Assembly: GCF_001613385.1 (NCBI RefSeq)
Contig: NZ_BDCG01000001.1
Location: forward strand, 89,551-153,550
From: Nocardia flavorosea NBRC 108225
GTDB lineage: Bacteria; Actinomycetota; Actinomycetes; Mycobacteriales; Mycobacteriaceae
Direction: 5' to 3'
Length of the DNA: 64,000 bases
Part shown: one piece after another, positions 34,386 to 43,192 of the stretch
Layout of the letters: each line of letters opens with the position of its first letter
How positions within the stretch are numbered: position 1 is the stretch's first letter
Notes under the pieces: model-generated
Told to the model about the DNA's origin: nothing
Seen by the model: only the letters and a program-made list of their open reading frames with translations
Database searches by the model: none
Made by a program: the position numbers and the translations under genes

Positions 34386-35489
34386 GTGTACTTCGCTTTC
34401 GACTCCGACCAGGAGGAGTTCCGGAGCTCGCTGCGCCGTCTCCTGTCCGAACGTGCCCCGATGACCCGCGTGCGCGAGGTCGCCGAACACGGCACCTACG
34501 ACGCCGAGACCTGGCAGCTGCTGACCTCGAATATGGGGATCCCGGCCCTGCATATCGCCGAGGAGTTCGGCGGAGGCGGATTCAGTGTCCTCGAAACCGC
34601 GATCGTGGCCCAGGAACTGGGCCGCGGGCTCACCCCGGTGCCGATGCTGACCACCACCGGCGCCATCGAGGCCGTCCTACGGCTCGGCAGTGCCGAGCAA
34701 CATCGTGCGCTGCTGCCGAAACTCCTCGACGGCAGCGCAATCGGTTCCCTCGCGCTCAGCGGAGCAAAGGACACCACGGTCGCCGCCGCGCAGGTACGCG
34801 CCACCGGGGATCCCTCCGCCCCGCTGCTCACCGGCCGGCTCGACTACGTCGCCTTCGGTCACGTGGCCGACCTGCTGGTGGTGCCCGCGCTGACACCAGT
34901 CGGAGATACGGTGGGTCTGTACGCCGTCGAATCAGGGGCGTCCGGTGTGCGCGTCACCGCCCAGCCGTCACTGGACCCGACCCGGCCCGTATCGACAGTC
35001 GAGCTGACCGATAGCCCCGCCGCGCTGCTGGGGTCGGATCCGGAATCGATCGGCCGCGTCGTCGATCTGGTGCGTACGCTGCTCGCGAACGAGGCCCTCG
35101 GCGCGGCCGAGGCCGTGCTGGAGATGGCGGTGGCCCACGCCAAACAACGTGTTCAGTTCAACCGCCCGATCGGCTCGTTCCAGGCGATCAAGCACAAATG
35201 CGCCGATATGGCGATCGCGATCGATGCGGCGCAGGCGACGGTGATGTACGCATCGATGTGCGCCGAATCGGATAACGAGGAATTCCCCCGCGTCGCGGTG
35301 ATGGCGAAATCGCAAGCGGCGGAATGCCTGACGCTGTGCGCATCGCAGAACATCCAGATCCACGGCGGTATCGGGTTCACCTGGGAAGCGGACCCGCATC
35401 TGTACTTCCGCCGGGCCAAGGCCACCGAACCTCTGTTCGGCGACCACGCCCACCACACCGATCTGCTGGCCGATCTCGTCGGCATCTGA
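34386..35489 (+). CDS. acyl-CoA dehydrogenase subunit, second of an adjacent pair
   Basis: This 367-residue acyl-CoA dehydrogenase-fold protein starts FAFDSDQEEFRSSLRRLLSE and carries HIAEEFGGGGFSVLETAIVAQELGR. The mid-domain (residues about 120-220) is shortened and lacks the standard TEPxxGSD flavin strand. The C-terminal domain keeps RVQFNRPIGSFQAIKHKCAD and NIQIHGGIGFTWEADPHLYF. This is the beta-type partner seen in heterotetrameric enzymes (FadE27/29-like). It begins at GTG 53 bases after the first subunit. Together the two should make one active enzyme with flavin sites at the subunit interface. Confidence 0.8.
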   Translation: MYFAFDSDQEEFRSSLRRLLSERAPMTRVREVAEHGTYDAETWQLLTSNMGIPALHIAEEFGGGGFSVLETAIVAQELGRGLTPVPMLTTTGAIEAVLRLGSAEQHRALLPKLLDGSAIGSLALSGAKDTTVAAAQVRATGDPSAPLLTGRLDYVAFGHVADLLVVPALTPVGDTVGLYAVESGASGVRVTAQPSLDPTRPVSTVELTDSPAALLGSDPESIGRVVDLVRTLLANEALGAAEAVLEMAVAHAKQRVQFNRPIGSFQAIKHKCADMAIAIDAAQATVMYASMCAESDNEEFPRVAVMAKSQAAECLTLCASQNIQIHGGIGFTWEADPHLYFRRAKATEPLFGDHAHHTDLLADLVGI

Positions 35490-35771
35490 TCCGCGTTCCC
35501 GACGATCTGCTCGAGTGAGCGGACGACAGCCCGGGCTACAGGGGCCGAGGACGGCTCTTCGGCTCTGCCCAGTTCCGCCGACGCCGGGGTAAATCGAGAG
35601 TTGCAGCCGGTGGCTGCGGAAGCAGGGGTCCTCGCCGCAGGTACCTGCGGAGCACACCCCGGGCCGTCGACAAGTTGCCGTAGCCCTGTCCGGGAAATTC
35701 CGTTGTCGGCTCGTGAGGCGGGCTGATAGCATCTGCGAGCGTCGTGGCATCGAACGGCATACCGTTGCCGA

Positions 35772-36722
35772 TCAGGCCGGAAACCCCTCGAGCCCGCGGT
35801 CTCCCCGGACGATGGCGTCGGATCCACGCACCCGAATCCCGAGCAGGTCGAGGGCGAAGCCGGCGTACTCGGCAGCGATCTGCTCCGGCGTCGCGGGTCC
35901 GTCGAGACGGAACCATTGGGGTAGCGAGGTGCACATCGTCGTGATGGCGCGGCCCGCGATCCGGGCCCGGGCGGTCGGCAGATTCTCCTCGTTCAGGGCG
36001 GTGTCGATGTCCTCGTCGAGGATGTACTGGAGTTCGTTGCGGGAATTGGTGATCCGTCGCCGATTGTCCTGGGTCAGGCTGCGCATTTCGCTTGCTCCGA
36101 TGAAGGCGAGTTCGCGGTGGTGGGTGTGGAAGAGGGCGAGCGCTTCGACGACGTGGGATACGCGGCCTCGTCCGGTGTCCGCGTCGCGGCGTGCCGCGCG
36201 GACCCGCCAGTGCAATTCGTCCATGGTCAGGTCGAGCGCTCGTACCAGCAGATGTTGTTTGTCGCGGTAATGGTGGTAGACGCCGGGCACGCTCATGCCG
36301 GCGCGGCGCGCGATCGAACGCATGGTCGCACCGTGGTAGCCGGTTTCTACGAAGGCGGAGATCGCCCCGGCGAGTACCGGGTCGATATCCAGTGACGGGA
36401 ACTTCCGCCACGCGTTGGGCGACTCGGTGCCCGGTTCGGCCGGAGACTCGAGCCTTTCGCGCGGTCGGAGATTTCCGCCGGTGAGCGATTCGTGTTCGCC
36501 GACCAGCCAGGACACGGTGGTACCGAGAACGGTCGCCAGCGCGTGTAGTCGCGGAATGGATATGCCGGTTTTACCGTTCTCCACGGCGCTGAGGGTGGCG
36601 GGGCTGACCCTCAGCTGTTGTGCGGTCGCCCGCAGCGATAGGCCTGCCGCGATCCTGGCTTGCCGCACTCTGGCTCCCGCGCTGTGCCGATCCCGGTTCG
36701 CGTCACGCATGGTGTTCAGCAT
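35772..36722 (-). CDS. XRE-TetR fusion transcriptional regulator
   Basis: This 316-residue protein has two DNA-binding domains. Residues about 14-74 form a Cro/CI (XRE) helix-turn-helix (VRQARIAAGLSLRATAQQL, then VSPATLSAVENGKTGIS and IPRLHALATVLG). Residues about 105-165 form a TetR helix-turn-helix (ISAFVETGYHGATMRSIARR, AGMSVPGVYHHYRDKQHLL), followed by a TetR ligand domain. The start lies at ATG 36722 or the in-frame ATG 36710; neither has a strong ribosome-binding site. The palindrome GTTCAGCATATCTGAAC covers the first ATG. It is divergent from an acyl-CoA dehydrogenase operon which it probably controls. Confidence 0.75.
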   Translation of the reverse strand: MLNTMRDANRDRHSAGARVRQARIAAGLSLRATAQQLRVSPATLSAVENGKTGISIPRLHALATVLGTTVSWLVGEHESLTGGNLRPRERLESPAEPGTESPNAWRKFPSLDIDPVLAGAISAFVETGYHGATMRSIARRAGMSVPGVYHHYRDKQHLLVRALDLTMDELHWRVRAARRDADTGRGRVSHVVEALALFHTHHRELAFIGASEMRSLTQDNRRRITNSRNELQYILDEDIDTALNEENLPTARARIAGRAITTMCTSLPQWFRLDGPATPEQIAAEYAGFALDLLGIRVRGSDAIVRGDRGLEGFPA

Positions 36723-36730
36723 ATCTGAAC
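36714..36730. promoter_or_regulatory. 17-base palindromic operator at the XRE-TetR gene start
   Basis: GTTCAG-5-CTGAAC is a perfect six-base inverted repeat that overlaps the regulator's start codon and lies about 110 bases from the divergent acyl-CoA dehydrogenase gene. Confidence 0.55.
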
Positions 36731-36842
36731 GGTCGCCATGGTGCACTGACCTGCGATTGACAGCGTCGTCCAAGTCATGTCACCCTGCTTGCATGGTGGT
36801 GGCCGAGCGATCGTTCGGCAAACGAGATAGAGGAGCCGGCCC

Positions 36843-38051
36843 GTGGCGATCGATCTGTCCCTTCCCGGCGAGGTGCAAGCCCTCGTCGATCGGACCCGCA
36901 GCTTCGTCCGTGAACATGTCGTTCCCCTGGAGGACGCGCACGACGGTGATATCGCCGCGGCGGGTGGGGACACGTTCCGGGTGGAATTGCAACAGGCGGC
37001 CCAGGAGGCGGGAGTGTTCGCCCCGCACGCGCCGGTCGAGTACGGCGGGCACGGTCTGGGAATGTCGGACCGGGCGCCGGTCTTCGAGGAAGCCGGGTAT
37101 TCCCTGTTCGGGCCGACGGCGCTGAATATCGCCGCGCCGGACGAAGGCAATGTGCATATGCTCGCGCATATCGCGAACCCGGAGCAGAAAGCGCAGTATC
37201 TCGCTCCGCTCGCGCACGGCGATATGCGTTCGGCGTTTGCGATGACCGAGCCGGCTCCCGGCGCCGGATCGGATCCTTCCGCGCTGTCGACGCGCGCGGT
37301 GCGGTCCGAGGGCGGCTGGCGGATCAACGGGACCAAGTTGTTCATCACCGGCGCAGACGGTGCCGGTTTCTTCATCATCATGGCGCGCACCTCGGGTGAG
37401 CCGGGGGCGCGGGGCGGTGCGACGATGTTCCTGGCTCCGGCCGATACCCCGGGGATCCGGGTGGGACGTCATCTCGACACGCTGGACCGGTCGATGGTCG
37501 GCGGCCATTGCGAGGTGTTATTCGAGGATCTACTGGTCCCGGACTCGGCGGTCCTGGGCGAGGTGGACCGGGGTTTCGAATACGCGCAGGTGCGCCTCGG
37601 CCCGGCCCGCATGACGCATGTGATGCGGTGGCTCGGCGCCGCGCGCCGCGGGCACGATGTGGCGGTGGCCCAGGTGGCACGGCGCGAAGGATTCGGTGCG
37701 AAACTCGGCGATCTCGGGATGGTCCAGAAAATGGTCGCCGACAACGAAATCGATATCGCCGCCACCCGCGCACTGCTCACCCGCGCCTGCTGGGAACTCG
37801 ACCGTGGCGAATCCGCCGGTAACGCCACCTCGATCGCGAAGACCTACGCGGCCGAAGCGATCTTCCGGATCGTCGATCGCAGTATGCAGATGTGCGGTGG
37901 TCTCGGGGTGTCCGGTGACCTGCCGCTGGCGCGGCTCTCGCGTGAGGTGCGCCCGTTCCGTATCTACGACGGACCTTCGGAGGTGCATCGGTGGGCGATC
38001 GCCAAACGCACGGTCGGTGCCGCCAAACGGGCACTGCGGGACAGCGAATGA
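36843..38051 (+). CDS. acyl-CoA dehydrogenase (ACAD10/11-like)
   Basis: This 402-residue enzyme starts at GTG 36843 after GAGG. It has FAPHAPVEYGGHGLGMSD, the flavin strand FAMTEPAPGAGSDPSALST, INGTKLFITGADGAGFF, and the C-terminal MQMCGGLGVSGDLPLARLSR with YDGPSEVHRWAIAKR. The Asp in YDGPSEV replaces the usual Glu, as in ACAD10/11-type enzymes that act on 4-phosphorylated acyl-CoA. The next gene, overlapping by ATGA, is the matching phosphotransferase, and an SDR follows, again by ATGA. The three are clearly one operon and could dispose of 4-hydroxy acids. Confidence 0.84.
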   Translation: MAIDLSLPGEVQALVDRTRSFVREHVVPLEDAHDGDIAAAGGDTFRVELQQAAQEAGVFAPHAPVEYGGHGLGMSDRAPVFEEAGYSLFGPTALNIAAPDEGNVHMLAHIANPEQKAQYLAPLAHGDMRSAFAMTEPAPGAGSDPSALSTRAVRSEGGWRINGTKLFITGADGAGFFIIMARTSGEPGARGGATMFLAPADTPGIRVGRHLDTLDRSMVGGHCEVLFEDLLVPDSAVLGEVDRGFEYAQVRLGPARMTHVMRWLGAARRGHDVAVAQVARREGFGAKLGDLGMVQKMVADNEIDIAATRALLTRACWELDRGESAGNATSIAKTYAAEAIFRIVDRSMQMCGGLGVSGDLPLARLSREVRPFRIYDGPSEVHRWAIAKRTVGAAKRALRDSE

Positions 38052-39070
38052 ACCTACCGGGTATGGATGTCGCCGCGCTCGAGCGGTTCCTGCGCGAGCA
38101 GGGTATCGAGGTGCGCGGTGACCTGCGCGTGGAACTGATCAGCGGTGGCCGGTCGAATCTGACCTTCACCGCAGCCGACGATGTATCGCGGTGGGTGGTC
38201 CGCCGCCCACCGGTATCGGGCCTCACCCCGTCGGCCCACGATATGGCCCGCGAATACACGGTGACCGACGCGCTCCAGGCCTCTGCGGTACCTGTCGCGA
38301 AAACGATCGCGTTCGATGCGGAAGGCACCGCGCTGGGCGCGCCGATGACAGTCGTCGAATTCGTCGACGGCACCGTGATCCGCGACCAGGACGATCTCGC
38401 CGCGCTCAGTGACGAGCAGGTGCGCGCTGCCGTTGCGGAGTTGGTGCGGGTACTCGCCGAGCTGCACGCGGTGGATCCCGCGGCGGTGGGTTTGGCGAAG
38501 TTCGGCCGGCCCGCAGGATTTCTCACCCGTCAGGTGAATTTGTGGGCGTCGCAGTGGGAGCGGGTCACAACCCGCGAACTCACCGACGTCGCCGCCCTGT
38601 ACGCGGCGCTGGTGGACGCGGTACCCGCGGAATCGGCGGCCTCGATCGTGCACGGCGACTTCCGTATCGACAACACCATCCTCGGCGCGGCCGACCCCGG
38701 CCAGGTGCGCGCCGTGGTCGACTGGGAACTGTCCACCCTCGGCGATCCGCTCACCGATGCCGCGCTGATGTGCGTATACCGCTCGCCTGTGTTCGACCTG
38801 GTCCTCGGCTCCCGCGCCGCCTGGACCAGCGACCGGGTGCCTGCACCCGACGCGCTCGCCCAGGCCTACGCCACCGCCTCGGGTCGCGACCTCGGCAACT
38901 GGGGCTTCTACCTCGCCCTCGCCAATTTCAAACTCGGTGTGATCGCCGAAGGGATCACCCACCGGGCTCGGCACGGTTCGGACGCAGGTTCGGCCGCCGG
39001 GCGGGCGGCCGAAGCCACCCCGGAGTTCATGGCGGCCGGGCTGCGGGCATTGAAGGGAGACGGGAAATGA
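38048..39070 (+). CDS. APH/ACAD11-type phosphotransferase
   Basis: This 340-residue kinase-fold protein has ISGGRSNLTFTAAD and VVRRPP for nucleotide binding, the catalytic IVHGDFRIDNTIL and metal-binding VVDWELSTLGDPLTDAALMC. The close match to the kinase half of ACAD11 and its ATGA overlap with an ACAD10/11-like dehydrogenase suggest that it phosphorylates the hydroxyl of 4-hydroxyacyl-CoA, after which the dehydrogenase partner eliminates phosphate. This is established chemistry for ACAD10/11; assignment to this pair is inference. A second kinase of this type is at 16234-17280. Confidence 0.82.
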   Translation: MNLPGMDVAALERFLREQGIEVRGDLRVELISGGRSNLTFTAADDVSRWVVRRPPVSGLTPSAHDMAREYTVTDALQASAVPVAKTIAFDAEGTALGAPMTVVEFVDGTVIRDQDDLAALSDEQVRAAVAELVRVLAELHAVDPAAVGLAKFGRPAGFLTRQVNLWASQWERVTTRELTDVAALYAALVDAVPAESAASIVHGDFRIDNTILGAADPGQVRAVVDWELSTLGDPLTDAALMCVYRSPVFDLVLGSRAAWTSDRVPAPDALAQAYATASGRDLGNWGFYLALANFKLGVIAEGITHRARHGSDAGSAAGRAAEATPEFMAAGLRALKGDGK

Positions 39071-39816
39071 CCGGCGGCACCACGAAAACCGCGCTCGTCA
39101 GCGGTGCAACCCGTGGTATCGGCCTGGGTATCTCGACACTGCTCGCCCGGCAGGGCTACGCGCTGACACTCACCGCTCGCGATACCGAGCGACTCGCCGC
39201 GGTCGCCGCCGAGCTGCGCGTGTCCGGCGCCGCCGATATCGTGACGGTGGCCGCGGATATGGCCGACGGTGACGGTATCGAGCGAGTGCTGGGCGCGCAT
39301 GCGGAGCGTTTCGACACGATGTCCGCGCTGGTCCTCAATGCGGGAGTCGGTACCGCCGGCGCACTCGCCGACGCCTCGATGCGTCGTTTCGACAAAACCC
39401 TGGCCGTGAATCTGCGCGCACCCGTGCTACTCATCCAGGGTGCTCTGCCGATGCTGCGGGCAGGCGCGGCGGCCGACCCCGGCCGCGGCGCGAAGGTGAT
39501 CGCACTCGCCTCGATGGCAGGGGTATACGCCGAGGCCGGATTGGCGGTGTACGGCGCGGCCAAGGCGGCGCTCATCTCGCTGATTACGACCTTGAACGCC
39601 GAAGAATCGCCCAACGGGGTCACGGCCACCAGCATCGCACCCGGCTATGTGGACACCGAGATGAGCGCATGGATCCACGACCGTATCCCGCCCGACCGGA
39701 TGCTGGCTGTGAACGACGTGGTCGAGATGGTCGACGCGCTGCTGCGGTTGTCCTCGCGTGCGGTCGTACCGAATATCGTCATATCGCGCGCCGGAACCGA
39801 CGGCTACCACGCATAA
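39067..39816 (+). CDS. short-chain dehydrogenase/reductase
   Basis: This 249-residue classical SDR has VSGATRGIGLGIS, LNAGVG at the NNAG position, Ser in ALASMAGVYAEAG and Tyr/Lys in YGAAK. Its C-terminal region NIVISRAGTD is common in SDRs of this catabolic type. The ATG overlaps the phosphotransferase stop by four bases. It closes the three-gene operon and is followed after 79 bases by the first iron box of the siderophore locus. Confidence 0.8.
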   Translation: MTGGTTKTALVSGATRGIGLGISTLLARQGYALTLTARDTERLAAVAAELRVSGAADIVTVAADMADGDGIERVLGAHAERFDTMSALVLNAGVGTAGALADASMRRFDKTLAVNLRAPVLLIQGALPMLRAGAAADPGRGAKVIALASMAGVYAEAGLAVYGAAKAALISLITTLNAEESPNGVTATSIAPGYVDTEMSAWIHDRIPPDRMLAVNDVVEMVDALLRLSSRAVVPNIVISRAGTDGYHA

Positions 39817-39894
39817 CGCGACTGCTTCCGGCCGGGACACACCTCCACAGTGCGTCCGATTTCGAGCTGGCCGCCCATGACCCGGAGCAGAGTG

Positions 39895-39913
39895 TTAGCT
39901 TAGCCTAAGCAGA
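39895..39913 (+). promoter_or_regulatory. IdeR/DtxR-type iron box ahead of the aryl-AMP ligase
   Basis: The 19-mer TTAGCTTAGCCTAAGCAGA matches the actinobacterial iron-box consensus TTAGGTTAGSCTAACCTAA at 15 of 19 positions by my count. It lies about 230 bases before the ligase GTG, ahead of two tiny frames in the leader. Confidence 0.7.
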
Positions 39914-40140
39914 TCGCAAGTGACGGAGGTCGGGGTCCGGTAATGGCCGTGCGGAACAGTGGGGCGGAAGTGGTGGTGAGCGATCCGGTGGTGACCGGCA
40001 CCCCGGCGCTGCCCGCGTCAGGAGGTGGCCGATGACCTGCGCCGACGATATTCGCCGGGCAGGTGGACCTCCGAGGGCCGGTGGTCGTCGAATCCCGAAC
40101 CTCCCCAGAGGCTCCCGTGTTCGTACCTGAGAGGCGTATC

Positions 40141-41754
40141 GTGACTCCCCCTGCCACCTCCACCACCCATCGCGAAGGCTACGTGCCCTTTCCCGGCGAG
40201 GAGGCCGCGGAATACCGTAGCGCGGGTTACTGGCAAGGACGCTCGCTCGGTGAGCTGCTGCGTGAGACCGCGCGGCGGTACCCGCATCGGACCGCACTGC
40301 TCGGCACCGACGGACATAGTTACGCGACGCTCGACGCGGAGGCCGATCGGCTGGCGCACGGGTTCCGGGCGCTCGGGATCGCGCCGGGGGACCGGGTCGT
40401 GGTGCAGTTGCCGAATGTGGCCGAGTTCGTGCCGGTATTGTTCGGGCTGTTGCGGGCCGGGATCATTCCGGTGCTCACCTTGCCCGCCCATCGGCGTAGC
40501 GAGATCGAACATCTGGCCCGGGTTTCCGAAGCGGTCGGCTATATCGTCGCGGACAGGATGGGTGACTTCGACTACCGGGAGTTGGCCGCCGAGGTTCGCG
40601 CGGCAGTGCCGTCGTTGCGGCACGTCCTGGTGCTCGGTGACCCCGGCCCGTTCGTCGGCCTGAATTCCGTGCCGTGCGAGGGTGCTTCACTACCCGAGAT
40701 AGATCCGGGCGATATCGCGCTCATGCTGGTTTCCGGGGGCACCACCGGGCTGCCGAAGCTGATCGCCCGCACCCATGACGATTATGTCTACAACGCGACC
40801 GCGAGTGCGCACGTCTGTGAACTGTCCGAGGACGATGTGTACCTGGCGGCACTTCCCGCCGCGCACAATTTCCCGCTTGCCTGCCCTGGAATCTTGGGCA
40901 CGATCGCTGTGGGGGGTGCGGTGGCCTTCGTCACCGAACCCAGTCCGGAAACTGCCTTCGCCGCGATCGAGCGGAACAGGGTGACGGTGACCGCGGTCGT
41001 ACCGCCGATTGCCCAACTGTGGTGTGCGGCAGTCGAGTGGGAAGAGGCCGATCTGTCCTCACTGCGGTTGCTACAGGTCGGTGGCGCTCGCCTGGCCGAG
41101 GTGAACGCTCGCGAGGTCGAGCCTGCACTCCAGGCACAGCTGCAGCAGGTGTTCGGTATGGCCGAGGGGTTGCTCAACTTCACCCGCCTCGACGATCCGG
41201 ACGAGTTGGTGTGCGGCACCCAGGGGCGGCCGCTGTCCCCGGGCGACGAGATCCGTGTCGTCGACGGTGACGGCAACGACGTCGCTCCCGGAGCGGAGGG
41301 TGAACTGCTCACCAAGGGCCCCTATACGATTCGCGGCTACTACCGGGCGCCCGAGCACAATAGCCGCGCTTTCACTCCGGACGGCTACTATCGCAGCGGT
41401 GATCTGGTGCGCCGCCTGCCCAGTGGTCATCTGGTCGTTTCCGGCCGTATCAAGGACGTCATCAACCGTGGCGGTGAGAACGTCTCCTGCGACGAGCTCG
41501 AGGAGCACCTGCTCGCTCATCCGGCGGTCCGCCATGCTGCCGCCGTCGGGCTGCCCGATGCCGCGCTCGGTGAGCGGGTCTGTGCCGTCCTGGTTGTCGC
41601 CGGTGAGATGCCGGCGCTGTCCGAGATCAAGGCATTCCTGACCGACCGCGGCGTGGCCACGTACAAGCTTCCCGATGTGCTGCGTCGTGCGGACGCTCTG
41701 CCCACGACCGCGGTCGGCAAGATCGACAAGAAGGCCTTGCGCGCCGAGGGGTGA
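40141..41754 (+). CDS. salicyl/aryl-AMP ligase of the siderophore pathway
   Basis: This 537-residue ANL enzyme would activate salicylate to its adenylate and load it on the aryl carrier domain of the NRPS. It has the P-loop SGGTTGLPK (Ser198-Lys206), the aryl-acid pocket motif AHNFPLACPG (His242-Asn243), FGMAEGLLNFTRLDD, and the hinge and C-terminal lysine in TTAVGKIDKKAL. These match the EntE/DhbE/MbtA/YbtE group. The neighbouring salicylate synthase makes salicylate the likely substrate over 2,3-dihydroxybenzoate. I place the start at GTG 40141: GAGAGGCGTATC before it nearly copies the GAGAGGCGTCTC before the NRPS ATG. The longer frame upstream is poor. It converges with the salicylate synthase gene. 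Confidence 0.85.
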   Translation: MTPPATSTTHREGYVPFPGEEAAEYRSAGYWQGRSLGELLRETARRYPHRTALLGTDGHSYATLDAEADRLAHGFRALGIAPGDRVVVQLPNVAEFVPVLFGLLRAGIIPVLTLPAHRRSEIEHLARVSEAVGYIVADRMGDFDYRELAAEVRAAVPSLRHVLVLGDPGPFVGLNSVPCEGASLPEIDPGDIALMLVSGGTTGLPKLIARTHDDYVYNATASAHVCELSEDDVYLAALPAAHNFPLACPGILGTIAVGGAVAFVTEPSPETAFAAIERNRVTVTAVVPPIAQLWCAAVEWEEADLSSLRLLQVGGARLAEVNAREVEPALQAQLQQVFGMAEGLLNFTRLDDPDELVCGTQGRPLSPGDEIRVVDGDGNDVAPGAEGELLTKGPYTIRGYYRAPEHNSRAFTPDGYYRSGDLVRRLPSGHLVVSGRIKDVINRGGENVSCDELEEHLLAHPAVRHAAAVGLPDAALGERVCAVLVVAGEMPALSEIKAFLTDRGVATYKLPDVLRRADALPTTAVGKIDKKALRAEG

Positions 41755-41803
41755 CGAAGGAGGTGGTCGAGCCGGCGCAGCCGGTCGGGTGGCCGATCCC
41801 GTG

Positions 41804-41825
41804 GCCGGCGCAGATGAGCGCCGGC
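41804..41825. terminator. hairpin between convergent ligase and salicylate synthase genes
   Basis: GCCGGCGC-AGATGA-GCGCCGGC is a perfect eight-base stem located in the 91-base gap between two converging stop codons. It can end transcription from both sides. Confidence 0.6.
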
Positions 41826-41845
41826 TGTCCGGTGCCGCTGCTCGG

Positions 41846-43177
41846 TTATGCCGCGACGACGTAGGGCGCGATACTTTCGAGTTTCTCGCAGGTTTCCTCG
41901 AATTCGCGCTCGGGTGTGGATTGTTCGATGATCCCCGCTCCGGCGCGCAGCCATGCGCCGTGGAGGGTTTGGTAGACAGCGCGGAGCACCAGCGTGGCTT
42001 CCAGTGAGCCGGAGGGGGAAACGGTCAGTACCGCGCCGGAATACAATCCCCGCGGATCGCGGTCGAGCCGGAAGATCGCATCGATCCCTTCGCGTTTGGG
42101 GATTCCGGCGGCAGTGACGGCCGGGAACAGGGCTTCCAAGGCGTCCCAACCGGTGCGGTCGGCGGTGAGCAGGCCGCGGACGGTGGAGGTGAGGTGCTGG
42201 ACGCTACCGCGTTCGCGCACTGTCATGAAATCGATGATGGCCGGTGTGCCGGGTACTGCGATCGCGGTGATCTCGGTGAACGAGGTGTTCACCGACATCG
42301 CGTGTTCGGCGATTTCTTTGGGATCGCCGAGTAGGTCCGCGCGCGCGGCGAGGTCGGCCGCCCGGCTGCGCCCGAAGCGGCGGGTGCCGGCCATCGGTTT
42401 GGTGGTGATCACCCGGCCGTCGTCGACGGAAACGACCAGCTCCGGGCTGAACCCGGCCGCCGCGAGCCCGCCCAGCCGCAGCAGGAAGGACCGAGCGGGG
42501 GTGTTGTGTGCGCGGCCCAGCCGGTAGGTGGCCGGTATATCGACCATGAAGGGCAACTCGACCTTCCGCGAGAGTATGACCTTCCGGTACCGGCCGTTGC
42601 GGATTTCCGCAGCCGCCTGGGTAACTCGTTCACGGTAGCCGGTCCGATCGCTGCGGACATCTGCCGGATGCGGTACCGGCAGCGCACTGTTCTGCGCGGC
42701 AACGACGAGGTCGTGGATCGCCCGGGTCTCGTCCGGCGTCGCACCGGAGATCCGGATACCGGACATCGCGATCCGCACCTCGATACGTGGAATCATCAGA
42801 TGTGCCAGTGTCGTGGGCGCAGCCACATGGGCGGTGGCATCCAGGGCCCAGGCGCAGAATTCGAATCCGACCCAACCGTAGACGTTCCGTCCCTCGAGGG
42901 GGAGCGCGCGGAGTGCCTGATCGAGGGTGTGTGCGGGCCTGCCGGTCCATCGGCGGATGCTGCTGCGCCCACCCCATTCGATGCGCAACTCCTCGACGCC
43001 CATTTCGACGGTACCGATCGGGTCGGCCGCGAACACCCACTCTCCCGGGCGTTCGTATACCACGTACTCGCCGAACAGGTCGGCCCCCGCCAGCCCCGCC
43101 ACCGCCGCCACCGGATCGGTCACATAGCCCGCCTGCGAGCGCTCATCCGTGATCGACAACGATCCTCCAAAGGTCAT
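41846..43177 (-). CDS. mbtI: salicylate synthase (MbtI type)
   Basis: This 443-residue chorismate-using enzyme converts chorismate to salicylate through isochorismate, with Mg2+. It has the MST-family motifs YRKVILSRKVE with a lysine base (Lys199), TTKPMAGTRRFG, VQHLTSTVRG, GIPKREGIDAIF and the C-terminal GAGIIEQSTPEREFEET with metal-binding glutamates. It supplies the aryl cap of the siderophore. The ATG is only 16 bases from an iron box and has no ribosome-binding site, so the message may be leaderless; alternatively a TTG six codons in, behind GGAGG, is used. In nocobactin loci the equivalent gene is called nbtS. Confidence 0.88.
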   Translation of the reverse strand: MTFGGSLSITDERSQAGYVTDPVAAVAGLAGADLFGEYVVYERPGEWVFAADPIGTVEMGVEELRIEWGGRSSIRRWTGRPAHTLDQALRALPLEGRNVYGWVGFEFCAWALDATAHVAAPTTLAHLMIPRIEVRIAMSGIRISGATPDETRAIHDLVVAAQNSALPVPHPADVRSDRTGYRERVTQAAAEIRNGRYRKVILSRKVELPFMVDIPATYRLGRAHNTPARSFLLRLGGLAAAGFSPELVVSVDDGRVITTKPMAGTRRFGRSRAADLAARADLLGDPKEIAEHAMSVNTSFTEITAIAVPGTPAIIDFMTVRERGSVQHLTSTVRGLLTADRTGWDALEALFPAVTAAGIPKREGIDAIFRLDRDPRGLYSGAVLTVSPSGSLEATLVLRAVYQTLHGAWLRAGAGIIEQSTPEREFEETCEKLESIAPYVVAA

Positions 43178-43192
43178 ACCCGACGCGGAAAG

